Assembly (NCBI GenBank): GCA_963942565.1 | Contig: OZ012698.1 | Coordinates: forward strand, 30,961,554 to 31,025,553 | Direction: 5' to 3' | Origin: Maea johnstoni | Lineage: Eukaryota; Annelida; Polychaeta; Spionida; Magelonidae | Length of the DNA stretch: 64,000 bases | Shown here: positions 10,856 to 22,102 of the stretch, piece by piece | How positions within the stretch are numbered: the first letter of the stretch is position 1 | How the letters are laid out: the number at the start of each line of letters is the position of its first letter | Notes under the pieces: generated by a model | Seen by the model: only the letters and a program-made list of their open reading frames with translations | Databases searched by the model: none | What the model was told of the DNA's origin: nothing | Position numbers and translations under genes: made by a program

Positions 10856-11526
10856 GAAACCCTCGCTTACAAATAGGGACTGAGCATAAGTGTCCGAGGT
10901 AACAGCAATCTCAATTATGTTATTAACATTGTGATAGTAGTAGTACTTAGGCGGGAATACTCAGTGGGTATCCGACCATCACTCTTCACTGCTACTATCC
11001 ATGAATTCCTTCTCCTAGTCTCTGCTGGAAACCTATAAAATAGCCCTTGATCTCTGCCATAGCGATTATTTCACCCAAGTGCACTATAGGCCCACCCCAT
11101 GCTGTCAATTGTATGTAAAATATAGGAAGACAGTGTCATTCTGCCAGTGGGAGACCCAATGTTTGCCCACCAAAGATGGTGGCCCATAAAATGACGTCAC
11201 TTGATGAGTCAGGCTGCAAGTCCTCTATACCAGGGCTGTCGCATTGTCGCAAAATTTTGCGCCAGCAGCCTCAAAAAATGCGACACAAAAATATTTGCGC
11301 CAAGGTTGCGACACGGTAATTTTGCAACATGCATGCGTTCGCCATCTAGCGGTGGTCACCAAAACTAAGTGATCACCAAACACGGCGTCGTGCGCATGAC
11401 TAAACATGAGCACAGGTACAGTAAAGAACGTAGGGTAAAACGAATTGTGGGCGTGGCTTACGGGGAGTGCAGTGCGCGCACTCCAGCCCCTGTACAAAAG
11501 TAATGGGCGAGGAGGTTGTGTTGTTC
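10856..11526. other. intergenic, unclassified
   Basis: No gene found. CAGGGCTGTCGCATTGTCGC at 11232 resembles the outer end of a hAT-type element by its CAGGG start, but I could not find a matching inverted end, so I do not call an element. Confidence 0.4.
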
Positions 11527-11985
11527 TAGAAATGAGACCACTATCAAATCTTGAAAAAATTCAAAAGAAAAAAACGTATTTGTGATCTTGACATTATTTC
11601 TAACAATCGCTCCGTGACAGTTTTTTCGATTTTTTTGCTTTAAATGTGAAAAAAGTAAGATGAATATCACCAATTTCTAAGGCCCTTCAATTTCCCTCTT
11701 TATCTAGGTTTAATATGGAAGGGGCTTTTAAGCGGGTTTTGTAGCAAGTTAGTAGAGTTAATAGACCACCATCAAAACTTCACCGAATTTAAAAGAAAAT
11801 GGCATAAATATTATCTTGACATTATTGCTAAAAATCGCTCCGTGCCACTTTTTCGATTTTTTTGGATTTTATATGAAATAAAGTAAGCTGAAGATGACCA
11901 ATCTATATGGCCTTACAATGCGCCTTCCTATTTAGCACATAGGGAGAGGCTTTTTGGTGAGTTGGGAGTAAGTGGTTAATATTAT
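11527..11985 (+). repeat. diverged tandem duplication, about 235 bp unit
   Basis: Two head-to-tail copies (about 11527-11761 and 11762-11985) share the order ATCAAA..TTCA, ATCTTGACATTATT, AATCGCTCCGTG, TTTTTCGATTTTTTTG and GTAAG-TGA-GAT. Divergence is high, so the event is old. Confidence 0.75.
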
Positions 11986-13072
11986 ATTCCCGCTCTCATG
12001 AACCACTTCAAGAAGCAAGAAAATATTGGGAATATAATCCTGACATTTAAGAGGAGTACCATTGAAATGATTTTTGAATTGTAGGATGTATATCAAAAAG
12101 AAAAAGTTAAAAAATAAATGGATTTTATAAATAATTTAACCCATTAATGCTCGATAGTTCCTTCAGGAATTGACGTCTGGATATATTTTATATTTTTGAC
12201 TGTTACTTTATAATTAAAGATGGATTTTTAAGGAAAAATATATCTTTCTAATTAGGGAATAAATAAATAAAATTCTGCATCCAGGAGGTTTGCGTAGAGC
12301 GAGACTTATCAATCAATAAAAGGACATGAAAGTAAATGATTTCCACACAACGATGACGACCCTCTTGTGTTGGTATTCACCAATAATTGTGTATTTATAA
12401 AGAAATTTTGCAGTTTTAACGGTCCTTTATTCAGATCGCCTAAACTTCCAAAGAAATATGTTTGTCGTTTTCTAACAAAAATAATCTTTATTCTGTATTT
12501 AGGTGTGCGTAGAGAGTATTTTTTTTTATGGGAAAAGGAGTTGAGTCGGGAGGATTTTCATGTAATATGGATGGAACTCTCAAGTTCAGCATTACTCTTT
12601 TAGTTTGTAGTTAAACAGGTAAAATGTCCTTTAATTACACTTCATTTTTTGGTGAAACACTTGTACTTTTAAAAGAGCAAACAGTCCAATCCTATATGAG
12701 AGACATTTCGTTAATAAAAACTAGAGTTGAATGGAGGTGTTTATTGAACAATAACGGTGGGCGGTGCTTCCTTCGAAGTTGTCCTTTTGATTGTGGGATA
12801 GGAAACTTGAGCTTAAATGAATCGATTCTTCTTGTTATAATTGCGCAAGTATGATGGTGCAAGTGTGACACAGAAAATAAACTTCCAAGTCCGAATACTA
12901 GTAAGTGTTTATTTGTTTGAGTACATAGCTGGAAACTAAGTAACGATAATGCATGAAATGCAAACAGCAGAAAACAAACCGTGTGGGAGCAGAAAACAAA
13001 ATACAAACTTACAAACTAGGAGATGAACAATTAAAGAAAAAGACGTTCAAGTTGGGAGATTCTCTGTAGCCC
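11986..13072. other. intergenic, nothing recognised
   Basis: AT-rich sequence with no coding or repeat signature I can support. Confidence 0.5.
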
Positions 13073-13165
13073 TGGTTGGTTGGTTGGTCGGTTTGGTTTC
13101 TTGTTTATTAGTGGAATGGTTGGTTGGGTTAGCTGGTTGAATATCTAGGTTGGTTGGGCTGGACG
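13073..13165. repeat. degenerate GGTT-rich simple repeat
   Basis: A run of TTGG/GGTT words (GGTTGGTTGGTTGGTCGG and similar) with frequent interruptions, related in composition to 14736-14960. Confidence 0.7.
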
Positions 13166-13629
13166 CAGGCGGCATTCCGAAGTGCGCGAGCACGCTACTC
13201 ACCGTAGGGTGTGACAAGTTCAGGATTCTGCCATTCGCGCAGATGGCTTTATACTAGGTGTATAGGGAGAATCGCCTCTACTAAATTCATCATAAATAAC
13301 GGTTTATGGCAGCGAGTTTATTGATGAAACAGAGTGGCCAAAAATCAAAGTCATGTGTGTGATTGAAAGCTAGTCTTAACATGATGTATGGGAAAATTAT
13401 TTGGATATTTTCACGCCCGTGTACTTCTAGCTAATATGTCGCAATAGGGGAACGACTTTACGGTAATCCAGCGACTAACATCTCGACATACACATCTATT
13501 CTATAGTCTACGTGGCAGAAATGCCCTTTGCTGAGAATATCGTTAAACTGGCCATAAGTTCTTGAATCATGGTACATGTGTGCTATGAAATGTTCAATTG
13601 ATATTGTGCATGTAGGTGGGCATACCCGT
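13166..13629. other. intergenic, nothing recognised
   Basis: No supported feature. Confidence 0.45.
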
Positions 13630-14310
13630 CAGCATTCAACAATCCAAAATCAGGAGATATCAGGCTGTTTACTATACTGCGGCGTCTTTTGGTTTCATTT
13701 TGTTTAGTTCCATTTCTGGCCACTAGGGGCCAGGTTAGTACTTTTGCTTTAGGAGTGGGCCTTTACAGTTGATAATCATGGAAACATATGTTAATAGGAT
13801 AACTTTAATTTCAGTTTATGTAGCAGATCACAATTGCTGCATGATTATATACACACAGTAATAAAAAACACGCAGGTAGCTTTGGAACTGAAAATGTAGT
13901 CATCAACAACATTTACATTGTGTGATCTATCCAGACATTGTGTGATCTTTCAAGATCAAATACTTACTATGTTCAGCATATTATGAAATACTTGGCGCGT
14001 GGCTAGAAAATGAATTTATTCTTGAGGAATGGTGGATGATTTTTGAAAGTTGGCAAATCAGTAGATTTCTGACCTGTTAACATTCAACCATCCAAATTCA
14101 GGAGATTTTACACGGTTCCAATCCTGGCCACCAGGGGTCAGGTTAGTTTATTAGTTTAGGAGTGGGCTATTATACTTTACAGGTTTTGGCATATTGATGA
14201 CCATACAAGTATGATTATGAAATAACTTTAATTTTATGTAGCAGATCACATTTGCAGCATGATGACAGATTCCCAGTTAAGAAAAACAAACAGAGATTGC
14301 TTTTGAACTA
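13630..14310 (+). repeat. spaced direct duplication, two units about 440 bp apart
   Basis: The block CATTCAAC..ATCCAAA-TCAGGAGAT, CTGGCCAC..AGGGG-CAGGTTAG, TTTAGGAGTGGGC, ATAACTTTAATTT and TATGTAGCAGATCACA occurs at about 13632-13895 and again at about 14083-14310 in the same order, with substitutions and indels. Confidence 0.75.
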
Positions 14311-14735
14311 AAAATATCATAATAGTCCATGACCCAGTGGGTTGGTCAGTATCATATTGGGGGGGAGGGGCAAATTCTGATTAATGTTTTTGAATTCCCC
14401 ACATTCTCAGCTTCATGGTATTTCAGTAACAAATATTTTCCAAATCAGAACTTTTTTCTTTTTCCATGTGAACTTAGCTTTATATATTTACACGGTCACT
14501 AATTTGCTTTTACTCACTACCCATATTCCTCATATTTCATAACTATTACATCTCTATCCATTCTCCTTGAGACATGGATCCATGGGCCGGCCTACATATT
14601 TTGGCGCACAGATCCATTTCTCTGCCATACCTGCCTAACCTTTGCGCTGTGTTGCGCCCAGCGCCACTAGCTTCATACTACTTTCCATTTCTTTCATTTA
14701 CACTCCTATCACCTTGTATCAGACTTTCTCTGGGT

Positions 14736-15125
14736 AGGTTGTTTGGTTTGGTTAGTTGGATTTGGTTTTCGTTAGTTGACATGGTGGGTTGGGTTAGTTT
14801 GGTTGGTTGAGTTGGGCTGAATAGGTTGGTTTGGTTAGTTGGCTCGGCGGGTTTGTTTGGTTTGATAGGGCTCTTTGGTTGGCAGTGTTGTATTGATAGG
14901 TTGATTTTGTTGGGTTGGCTAATCAGTAGGTCTGGTTGGAAAGTAAGGGTTCGTTGATTTGGTTATTCTGTTGTACCTAAGAAACCCAGCGATCCAACAA
15001 ACAAACCAACCACCAAAACTTACTAACCAACTCAACTAAACTAGCACAACCAATCCACCCAGCCGACTCAAACCAGCCATCCATCAAACCCTACCCTGCC
15101 ATCCCACCAACAAACCAACCCAGGA
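14736..15125. repeat. GGTT-rich / CCAA-rich foldback
   Basis: 14736-14965 is rich in TTGG, GGTT and GTTGG words; 14986-15125 is rich in their complement (AACCAACC, CCAACAAAC, CCAACCC). The two halves are in opposite orientation on one strand and could pair imperfectly into a long stem-loop. Confidence 0.7.
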
Positions 15126-15223
15126 TACAGAACACCTACCATCCTGCAAGCTTTTACATTCCTTTTCGAAAGCTTATTATCTTTTTTTCTAGTGTTGCAA
15201 ATTCTGTTCTGCTGTGCTTGTAC

Positions 15224-15508
15224 CTTAGATTACCAAACACAAGTGGATATGAAACAAGCTGGTCAACCTCAATAGGCTAGCCTCAACCATTGTCAAATAA
15301 TAGCCCAAAATTTGTGCTATGCGCATGCTCAGTTGATGCTGGCGATCAGGTTTCTCTGTAATGTAAATGGTTTGAGAGTCTTGATTGGTCCTTGTTCCCA
15401 TGTGACCTCACGCTGATGTGAAATCAGTGACTCCTGGCATGAGTCCTGTCCTTCACTATAGTAATTGGTCTCTCGCTACATATCCATTCTTTTCATCATC
15501 TAAGGCTT
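15224..15508 (+). repeat. dispersed repeat R1, copy 1
   Basis: Shares most of its length with 17379-17673, including ACCAAACACAAGTGGAT, GGTCAACCT, GTTTCTCTGTAATGTAA, TTGGTCCTTGTTCCCATGTG and AATTGGTCTCTCGCTACATA. Flanking TTAGAT and ATCTAA words could be remnants of inverted ends. No family assigned. Confidence 0.8.
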
Positions 15509-16795
15509 GTACACAGCAGTGATCACAACTTCTTTGGGTTTGAAGGTTAATTGACTTTGGCATCATCATAACTGATATTGCACAACATATGTAAGACTTC
15601 TGAACAGAGTTGGTAAATGTTGATATTTCTTAGAAAAAAGTCTTAATTGCATTGTAATGATCCTATAAAAGGAGGCATCTGGATGATTTTTTTCACAGAA
15701 GCTGTAAGTTTGCATAGGATCTAAGAAGTCAATATGTTTGGTGTGTATGAGTGTACGAGTGAATTACATTTCCCATTTTTCCCAGAGAATTGGTCGTACT
15801 AATGACAGTAAGAAAATGAACTTCTAGCCAGATTGTAACCACCCTCTTTATCAATTCTTATAACACTATCCATTTAAATCTAATCTGCTGGTTTTCAGAA
15901 TAAAATGCCCCAACAATGAAATTTCTTAAAAACTTATCTTATAACATAATAAGCATAAAATGAATTTCTTATTCTATATTTCCCTGTTCAGTCTGTGCTC
16001 TAATGAAAGCTGATAGTATACTTCTAAATCTTTGGAAGTATTTCTCAACTACTTACTATTTTTGTATCAACAAGTGACTTACCAGTAAGTACAATTTAAC
16101 AGGCTCAAATAGTCATATATCGTCATTTTCATACCAATCGCAATATTTACAACTAAGACATAGAAAATAAATATTTCAGAATTTGTGGCAACAAAATGAG
16201 TCAAGAAATAGTTAATGAGGGCAACAATCCCATTGGGGTTGCTATGATGCAATCAATTACTCATCATTTAAAAGATGCGGGCCCCTAATTAGTACACCAA
16301 GTTCAATTAATCTATGCCAATAGGGCATGATATCTTTTGTTGGACATAGAAGCGAGTGGAATATTTGGGGATGTTTTTTTCTTGAGGAGGGGGGTATTAC
16401 AATTGTGTGCCAGTTTTTAAAAAGAAACACATACTTAGGTAGTCTTCATAAATGTTTTATTTCAAACAATATATATCAGCACTTTTACAGCCATATTCAG
16501 TATAATCTGAAAAGATTTAAGGCCTAAAAAAATATGTTGGTTTCCTATTACCCTACCGACCCTAATCTTTCTAATGTCCAAATTTTTTTATTATAAAAAA
16601 CAAGATTAAATATGCTTTATATTCCATGCATTGCATACAAAAGAAATTGAAACAAGAAAGATGAAAACATCAGATATCAGCATATAACACTAGTTCAGTG
16701 GATTTGAATAGAACTAGATACCCCTTTAGATGCTGCTATTTTGCTTTACATTTACATATAATACAGCATGGAGGAGAGAAAAAATGATGCGATAA
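15509..16795. other. intergenic, nothing recognised
   Basis: AT-rich sequence; no supported gene or repeat. Confidence 0.5.
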
Positions 16796-17109
16796 CAGGG
16801 CTCAACATTAAGAAAAAACTTCATATGCCCAGCAGGGCTAGTTACCGTAACGTTTACTAGCCCTAAAGTATTTTTGCTAGCCCTGATATTAATTACAATT
16901 CTTTTCAAATAGAGACCTTTGTTGATAACATGAAAAGAATACAATATATTGAGTTATATTATCATCCAGGTATGCAGAGCTTCTTACTTTTGAGCGCTGA
17001 TATTCTAATCCTATCTAGCCACTCAGGGCTACTCCCAGGTAGAATTTAATAGCCCTGACTTTCAATAACTAGCCCGGGGCTACGGGGCTAGCCTTAATGT
17101 TGAGCCCTG
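16796..17109. mobile_element. non-autonomous DNA transposon with 17 bp perfect TIRs
   Basis: Starts CAGGGCTCAACATTAAG and ends with its exact complement. The pentamer GATAA is present immediately before and immediately after. The inside repeats the words TAGCCCTG/CAGGGCTA in both orientations and has no coding capacity. The CAGGG ends recall hAT elements, but those make 8 bp target duplications and only 5 bp match here, so the superfamily is uncertain. Confidence 0.8.
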
Positions 17110-17378
17110 GATAAAATGAATTCCCTACCTACATACCTACCCTATTTCTTCTAGCATGTAATAGTAAACAAACATATTTTTGTTTAGGCCTAAGTGAAAC
17201 ATACAACAGAATAATTTAGTAATACTTCCAGGAAATTTCCAAGAGTTAATCAGTGGTGCGACAATGGGACAGTTGGACACCCTTAAACTGAATAGACAGG
17301 AGCAACATAAGGCTGCAGTGTCATCCTGTGTAGTCTCATGATTGTAATCCAGTCCTTAACTGTGTGGAATCTCATCTT

Positions 17379-17673
17379 AGATGACCAAACACAAGTGGAT
17401 TCGAAACCAGCCGGTCAACCTGAACATGCTAGCCTCAACCAGTGTCAACTAATAGCCGCTAATAGGCCAAATTTGGTGCTCTGGGCACCCCAAGCTGGTG
17501 GTGGAGATAAGGTTTCTCTGTAATGTAATCGATGGGAGAGCCCTGATTGGTCCTTGTTCCCATGTGACCTGGCGCTGATGCCTTATGTGGTACTCCTGGC
17601 ATGAGTCCAGCATGTAACTATAGGGCATATAGTAATTGGTCTCTCGCTACATATCCATTCTTTTCTTCATCCA
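17379..17673 (+). repeat. dispersed repeat R1, copy 2
   Basis: Second copy of 15224-15508. It contains GATTCGAAACC, which looks like a pol III B box, so a SINE origin is possible, but no clear A box was found. Confidence 0.8.
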
Positions 17674-17807
17674 AGATCTCATGTAGTTTTCTTTGCATCT
17701 TCTTTAATGAATCCACTATAATGAATCCTATGAAATCTGCAATAAAACAAACAAAATGGTGTTAGCAAAGCCAAGGGTTATCCATCAAAGCTTTTATGTA
17801 TGTGTGT

Positions 17808-18029
17808 GTATATATATATATATATATATNNNNNNNNNNNNNNNNNNNNNNNNNNNNNNNNNNNNNNNNNNNNNNNNNNNNNNNNNNNNNNNNNNNNNNN
17901 NNNNNNNNNNNNNNNNNNNNNNNNNNNNNNNNNNNNNNNNNNNNNNNNNNNNNNNNNNNNNNNNNNNNNNNNNNNNNNNNNNNNNNNNNNNNNNNNNNNN
18001 NNNNNNNNNNNNNNNNNNNNNNNNNNNNN
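17808..18029. other. (TA)n run ending in a 200-N assembly gap
   Basis: A short (TG)(TA)n tract runs directly into 200 Ns (17830-18029). The round gap size suggests a placeholder, and the TA tract is the likely reason the assembly stopped. Confidence 0.98.
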
Positions 18030-18488
18030 CGAATCTCCGCTTGATCCCTAAGCAGCTTGGCCTGGTCGCTATATAATGCAAGGCATTATGAAGTGCTGTC
18101 TATTGCTCTTCTGCAACTACAGTGCGGACATTTAATCCCTGCACTAAATGTGTGGACGGCCCGGGCACAATACACAACCGCATGTCTGATTGCAACCCAG
18201 CTTCCTGGGCTTTGGTGCATGGATTACCTCATAACTGAACGCAGCTTTGGTTTGCAAGATACCTGTGTCATTGATGTCCTTGGCTGATATTTTTGACATG
18301 TCATCCATGGTCGTTTGTACAACCTGGCACTGGTTGAGTGGTGCAGGAATAAAATGTCTCTACTGTAAAAGACCCCTTGGGACTATTCGTTACGAGAAGG
18401 AAATTTCTTACCGGTTCCGGGTTTCTATCTCATTGCGATATGACCTAAGCTGTTGAAATCAACGTAAAACCCATTCCTTCTTTCCTTC
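18030..18488 (+). mobile_element. tRNA-type SINE S, split by a family B MITE; head lost in the gap
   Basis: 18030-18117 and 18368-18488 are the two parts of one SINE copy (compare 58812-59090). The first part has GAATCTCCGCT..CCC and CGCTATATAA; the second has GAAATTTCTTACCGGTTCC, TCTCATTGCGATATGACC and a TTCCTT-rich tail. Removing the MITE and one TA restores CTTCTGCAACTAAAAGACCCC, which matches CTTCTGCAACTTGAAGACCCC in the copy at 48831-49017. The tRNA-like head is missing at the gap. Confidence 0.85.
18118..18367. mobile_element. family B MITE inserted in a SINE
   Basis: Begins TACAGTGCGGACATTTAAT and ends ATGTCTCTACTGTA. Family B elements are 220-265 bp, begin and end with (TA)CAGT..(C/G)GACATTTAATTCCTGCAC and its complement, and have no coding capacity. 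The TA at each end is the duplicated target, as in Tc1/mariner-type transposition. Confidence 0.9.
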
Positions 18489-19084
18489 CGATATGCCATA
18501 CTGAATAAAAAAAACCGTCGTGTCCCTCGTCCCATGTATTTCAACGTTCCTTGGATACACTAATGTAAAACATGAAAACAATCCTTCTGACACCTCATAA
18601 ACGCGGTAATGATGACCTACGTGTGTCTACGAAAACTCTTTGTAGGTTTCCACAACACCGAACTAGCCTTAATTCATTCAGTAATATGACGTAGGGCCGC
18701 GTGCTTATGTTTTGTGAGAAACCGTTATATGAGCATAACACTTATGTTTTATGTTATGTTAGTTATTGAGGCCTTTTGCGGTTCATAAATGGTCGTGATG
18801 CTCTCTCTCCTATGTCTTATATTACCTTGTAGGATAATAAACGTGAAGAAATACGAGAAAATAATGGTTTATTTGTAGACGTAGATGGCGTACAATATAC
18901 TGAACAGGCAGCGTGTGTACAGAAAAAGCAATGCCCTTTCAATACAAAGGGCTGTCCCGATAGCTAGGTAGTCTAAGGCTTAGCCTCTGAAGGCTCGTTT
19001 TCGCTCTTAGGAGAAGAGCTACAAGGATACATTAATTGATGTATGAGGGTCCATATCAATACCTTCATAGTATCTCTACTTGTC
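18489..19084. other. intergenic with one tRNA-like fragment
   Basis: Mostly unrecognised. 18951-19015 reads GGGCTGTCCCGATAGCTAGG, TAGTCTAAGGCTTAGCC and so resembles the head of the Leu/Ser-tRNA-like SINE amplified just downstream. Confidence 0.45.
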
Positions 19085-20060
19085 TCTATAGCACCTTTAT
19101 TGGGGAGGGCCTGCCTCAATAGCAAAGTGGTCTAAGGCGCTGCAATTGGGGGCCTGCTATGTCTCTCCATATCAATACCTTTAAAGCACATATACTTGTC
19201 TCAGACTCCCCTAGACTGGTAAGGGCCTGCCTCAATAGCAGAGTGATCTACGGCGCTTCAATTGGAGGCTTTCTATCTCTCCTCCATGTCAATACCTTCA
19301 TAGCACCTCTACTTGTCTCTATAGCACCTGGAAGGGCCTGCCCCAATAGCGGAGTGGTCTAAGGCGCTTCAATTGGAGGCTTTCTATCTCTCCTCCATAT
19401 CAATACCTTCATAGCACCTCTACTTGTCTCTATAGCACCCCTACTGGGAAGGGCCTGCCCCAATAGCAGAGTGGTCTAAGGCGCTTCAATTGGAGGCTTT
19501 CTATCTCTCCTCCATGTCAATACCTTCATAGCACCTCTACTTGTCTCTATAGCACCTGGAAGGACCTGCCCCAATAGCGGAGTGGTCTAAGGCGCTATGA
19601 TTGGAGACTTGCTATCTCTTTTCCATACCAATAACTTCATAGCACCTCTACTTGTCTCTTTAGCACCTGGAAGGGCCTGCCCCAATAGCGGAGTGGTCTA
19701 AGGCGCTATGATTGGAGACTTGCTATCTCTTTTCCATACCAATAACTTCATAGCACCTCTACTTGACTCAGACTCCCCTAGACTGGTAAGGGCCTGCCTC
19801 AATAGCAGAGTGGTCTAAGGCGCTTCAATTGGAGGCTTTCCATCTCTCCTCCATATTAATACCTTCATAGCACCTCTACTTGTCTCTATAGCACCTGGAA
19901 GGACCAGCCCCAATAGCAGAGTGGTCTAAGGCGCTTCAATTGGAGGCTTTCTATCTCTCCTCCATATCAATACCCTCATAGCACCTCTACTTATCTCTAT
20001 AGCACCTCTACTGGTAAGGGACTGTCCCAGTAGCAGAGTGGTCTTAGGCTTTGTTTCTCT
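19085..20060 (+). repeat. tandem array of a tRNA-like SINE head, nine units of 110-117 bp
   Basis: The marker TCTAAGGCG (or a one-base variant) recurs at about 19131, 19248, 19358, 19475, 19586, 19697, 19814, 19925 and 20041. Spacings are 110-111 or 116-117. Each unit has GGGCCTGCCCCAATAGCGGA, GTGGTCTAAGGCGCTTCAAT and TCAATACCTTCATAGCACCT. The segment AATAGCGGAGTGGTCTAAGG resembles the 5' arm and A box of a Leu/Ser tRNA. No tRNA 3' half or B box is seen in the units. Confidence 0.9.
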
Positions 20061-20210
20061 CCTCACAGTTGTCTGAGTTTCAGTCAGGCTTGAGGCATGT
20101 GATAAGGTCACCAAATGGTAGTGACTTGGGGACAAGTTGCCATTTCCCCCGTGTACCCCGATTTCTTCTACCGTGAAGAACTTGTAAGTCACGGTTTAGC
20201 TTTGAAATAA
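20025..20210 (+). mobile_element. SINE copy (Leu/Ser-tRNA-like head plus body) at the end of the array
   Basis: The last head unit (GTCCCAGTAGCAGAGTGGTC) continues into AGGCTTGAGGCATGTGATAA, GGTCACC and TAGTGACTTGGGG. The same body follows a similar head at 55141-55238 (read on the minus strand), which shows that the head and body belong to one SINE family. Confidence 0.65.
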
Positions 20211-20375
20211 TAGAAAGGTGACGATGATTTGAGTATCAAAAGATGTGTATGTTGATGCATTTTATATGCACTGCTGAGTACAACCGATTAGTATAATGAT
20301 ATTGGAGATACTTTCGTTAGGGTAGTAATGCTACATCTATGGACTGCACTCTCTGTAATGCAAATATCTTACTAT

Positions 20376-20545
20376 TGTAAATTGGGGTAATTGCGCTTTG
20401 TCGAATAAAACCCTCACTACAAATTGAAGTAATTGCGCTTTGTCGACATAACACCTTCACTGCAAATTGAGACAATTGCGGGTTGCCTCTATGAAACTCT
20501 TATTGTGAAATGAAAGCAGCTGCGGTTTGTCGACATAAAACATTA
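20376..20545 (+). repeat. degenerate tandem repeat, 43-46 bp period, four units
   Basis: Units start at about 20376, 20420, 20462 and 20507 and share (C/T)AAATTG-AGTAATTGCG, TTTGTCGACATAA and a CTTCACT-like end. Confidence 0.7.
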
Positions 20546-20606
20546 CATTCTTTCTAATTCTCCTTCTTGGTGTGTTTTTGCAACAAATTTGCTTAGGCAA
20601 CTTTTA

Positions 20607-20650
20607 CCCAAACCTCAAGTCACTGGCAACCTTCTCACAAGCCTCGAGAA
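20607..20650 (-). mobile_element. fragment of the Leu/Ser-tRNA-like SINE body
   Basis: Reverse-strand reading gives CTTGTGAGAAGGTTGCCAGT then GACTTGAGG, matching the SINE body at 20110-20140 and 55141-55170. Head absent. Confidence 0.55.
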
Positions 20651-20776
20651 GAAACTATGTAAAAACGAATCGTGTGTTGTCTTCTTGTCGTCTTTTGATT
20701 GGTCCGGCAATTCCGTATTGAATCAAAGAGAGAAAATCATTTGACAGTGCAATAATTTTTACTGTACAATGACCTA

Positions 20777-20982
20777 TACTGTAAATCACTTAAATATGGC
20801 GTGAACATTAAACAGCGCAATTACGATACGATAGCGTGATCTAGGTATAGAGGTGTACAGGAACAGCCGCAACAAGTTGAATTAAGGTTTTGATAAAGAC
20901 GGAAATTTTACAATAGCTCATATGGGCAGCGCGCTATTATCACTATCTTATTGTTCCCGCTATACTTAAGTGATTTACAGTA
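20777..20982. mobile_element. family A MITE, copy 1
   Basis: Family A elements are 206-213 bp with ends TACTGTAAATCACTTA and its complement. The inverted similarity continues weakly for about 50 bp (AATATGGCGTGAACATTA against AGTATAGCGGGAACAATAA). No coding capacity. The outermost TA is the duplicated target. This copy is shared by both arms (partner at 63815). Confidence 0.95.
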
Positions 20983-21811
20983 TATACATTCGCAATGATT
21001 CGTCCACTAGACTATTCGTTCTTCAGTATACTTACAACAATTACACCCTACATATTTTCCATCCTCTCGTATTCAATTATTTTTTAACATCCGTGTGGCT
21101 GTGTTAGTTTGGGACATACTTCAATAATGAATTCGTATGAACACACACTAGCGATGTATGTTTTGTGTTTGTCATCTGCTTTAATTCAATGTGAGCTAAA
21201 GAGATTATACATGATGTGTTGGATAATACATTATGATTTGAGCCATAATCCCCTATGCATCAAAGGCATAAATTTTCATTATAGTTCATCCAAGTCAAAC
21301 ATTGTATGCATATGCATTATATGATATGCACAACACAAGCAGAATATCCATATTTTAGATTATTCGAATATTCTTTATCCAAATTATATAAATGTAACGA
21401 CAATAACTGCCCTCATAACTTTGGTTTGAACACCACAATATGAATTAGTGTGAAAATGTGATTAAGAGTTTCTTCTATTAGATATTGAATTGGCAATTAA
21501 AAATCAAAATATCCTGAATAAGAAAAAGTCATCAATTGAACAATTAACAACTAGCATTCCTCTAAATCCAAACTTTGTTGTTAATTTGAATTGGAATTGA
21601 CTTTAAAAAAGGATTAATCACTACTTTGAAGTGAGCAAAATTGCAAAATCAAGACACTTTTTTCTCTTCGCAATCTCCCACACAGAAAACTGGATTCGGT
21701 TCGTTTGGAATAAATGTTGTGAATACCTTCTTTTTTTCTTTGGGAGCTGTTCTGATAGCTTTACTGTTGTTTCAATATCTAATCGTTCAAGGCGGTTAAA
21801 ATCGTTTAACC

Positions 21812-21813
<2 letters not shown>

Positions 21814-21879
<66 letters not shown>
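21814..21879 (+). repeat. (GA)n microsatellite, 66 bp
   Basis: Pure (GA)n directly next to the left end of the family B MITE. The same site has about 125 bp in the second unit and about 62 bp of (CT)n in the right arm. Confidence 0.98.
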
Positions 21880-21882
21880 AGT

Positions 21883-22102
21883 TACAGTGCCGACATTCAA
21901 TTCCTGCACTAAATGCCTGGGAATAACAAACAACCGCACGCCCGATAGCGACCCAGATTCCTGTACTTTGATGCAGGGATGAACTCGCAACTATAAGTAG
22001 TTTTGATTCGTTGTTCGTTGTATTGTTATATATGGGTAATTGTACGACCAGGTACTGGTAAACGTCCGGTCGACTGGTGTAGAAATTGGATGTATGTACT
22101 GC
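21883..22102. mobile_element. family B MITE
   Basis: Begins TACAGTGCCGACATTCAATT and ends near GATGTATGTACTGCA. Contains the family markers CACTAAATGCCTGGG, CGCACGCCCGATAGCGACCC and GTCCGGTCGACTGGTG. Confidence 0.88.

Noticed and set aside
11232-11480. A hAT-like end starting CAGGGCTGTCGCATTGTCGC
   Set aside because: No matching inverted end or target duplication could be found.
19085-20060. Array of regularly spaced repeats resembling a CRISPR or a tRNA gene cluster
   Set aside because: The genome is eukaryotic, the whole 110-117 bp unit is repeated without unique spacers, and no unit has a complete tRNA fold with a B box.
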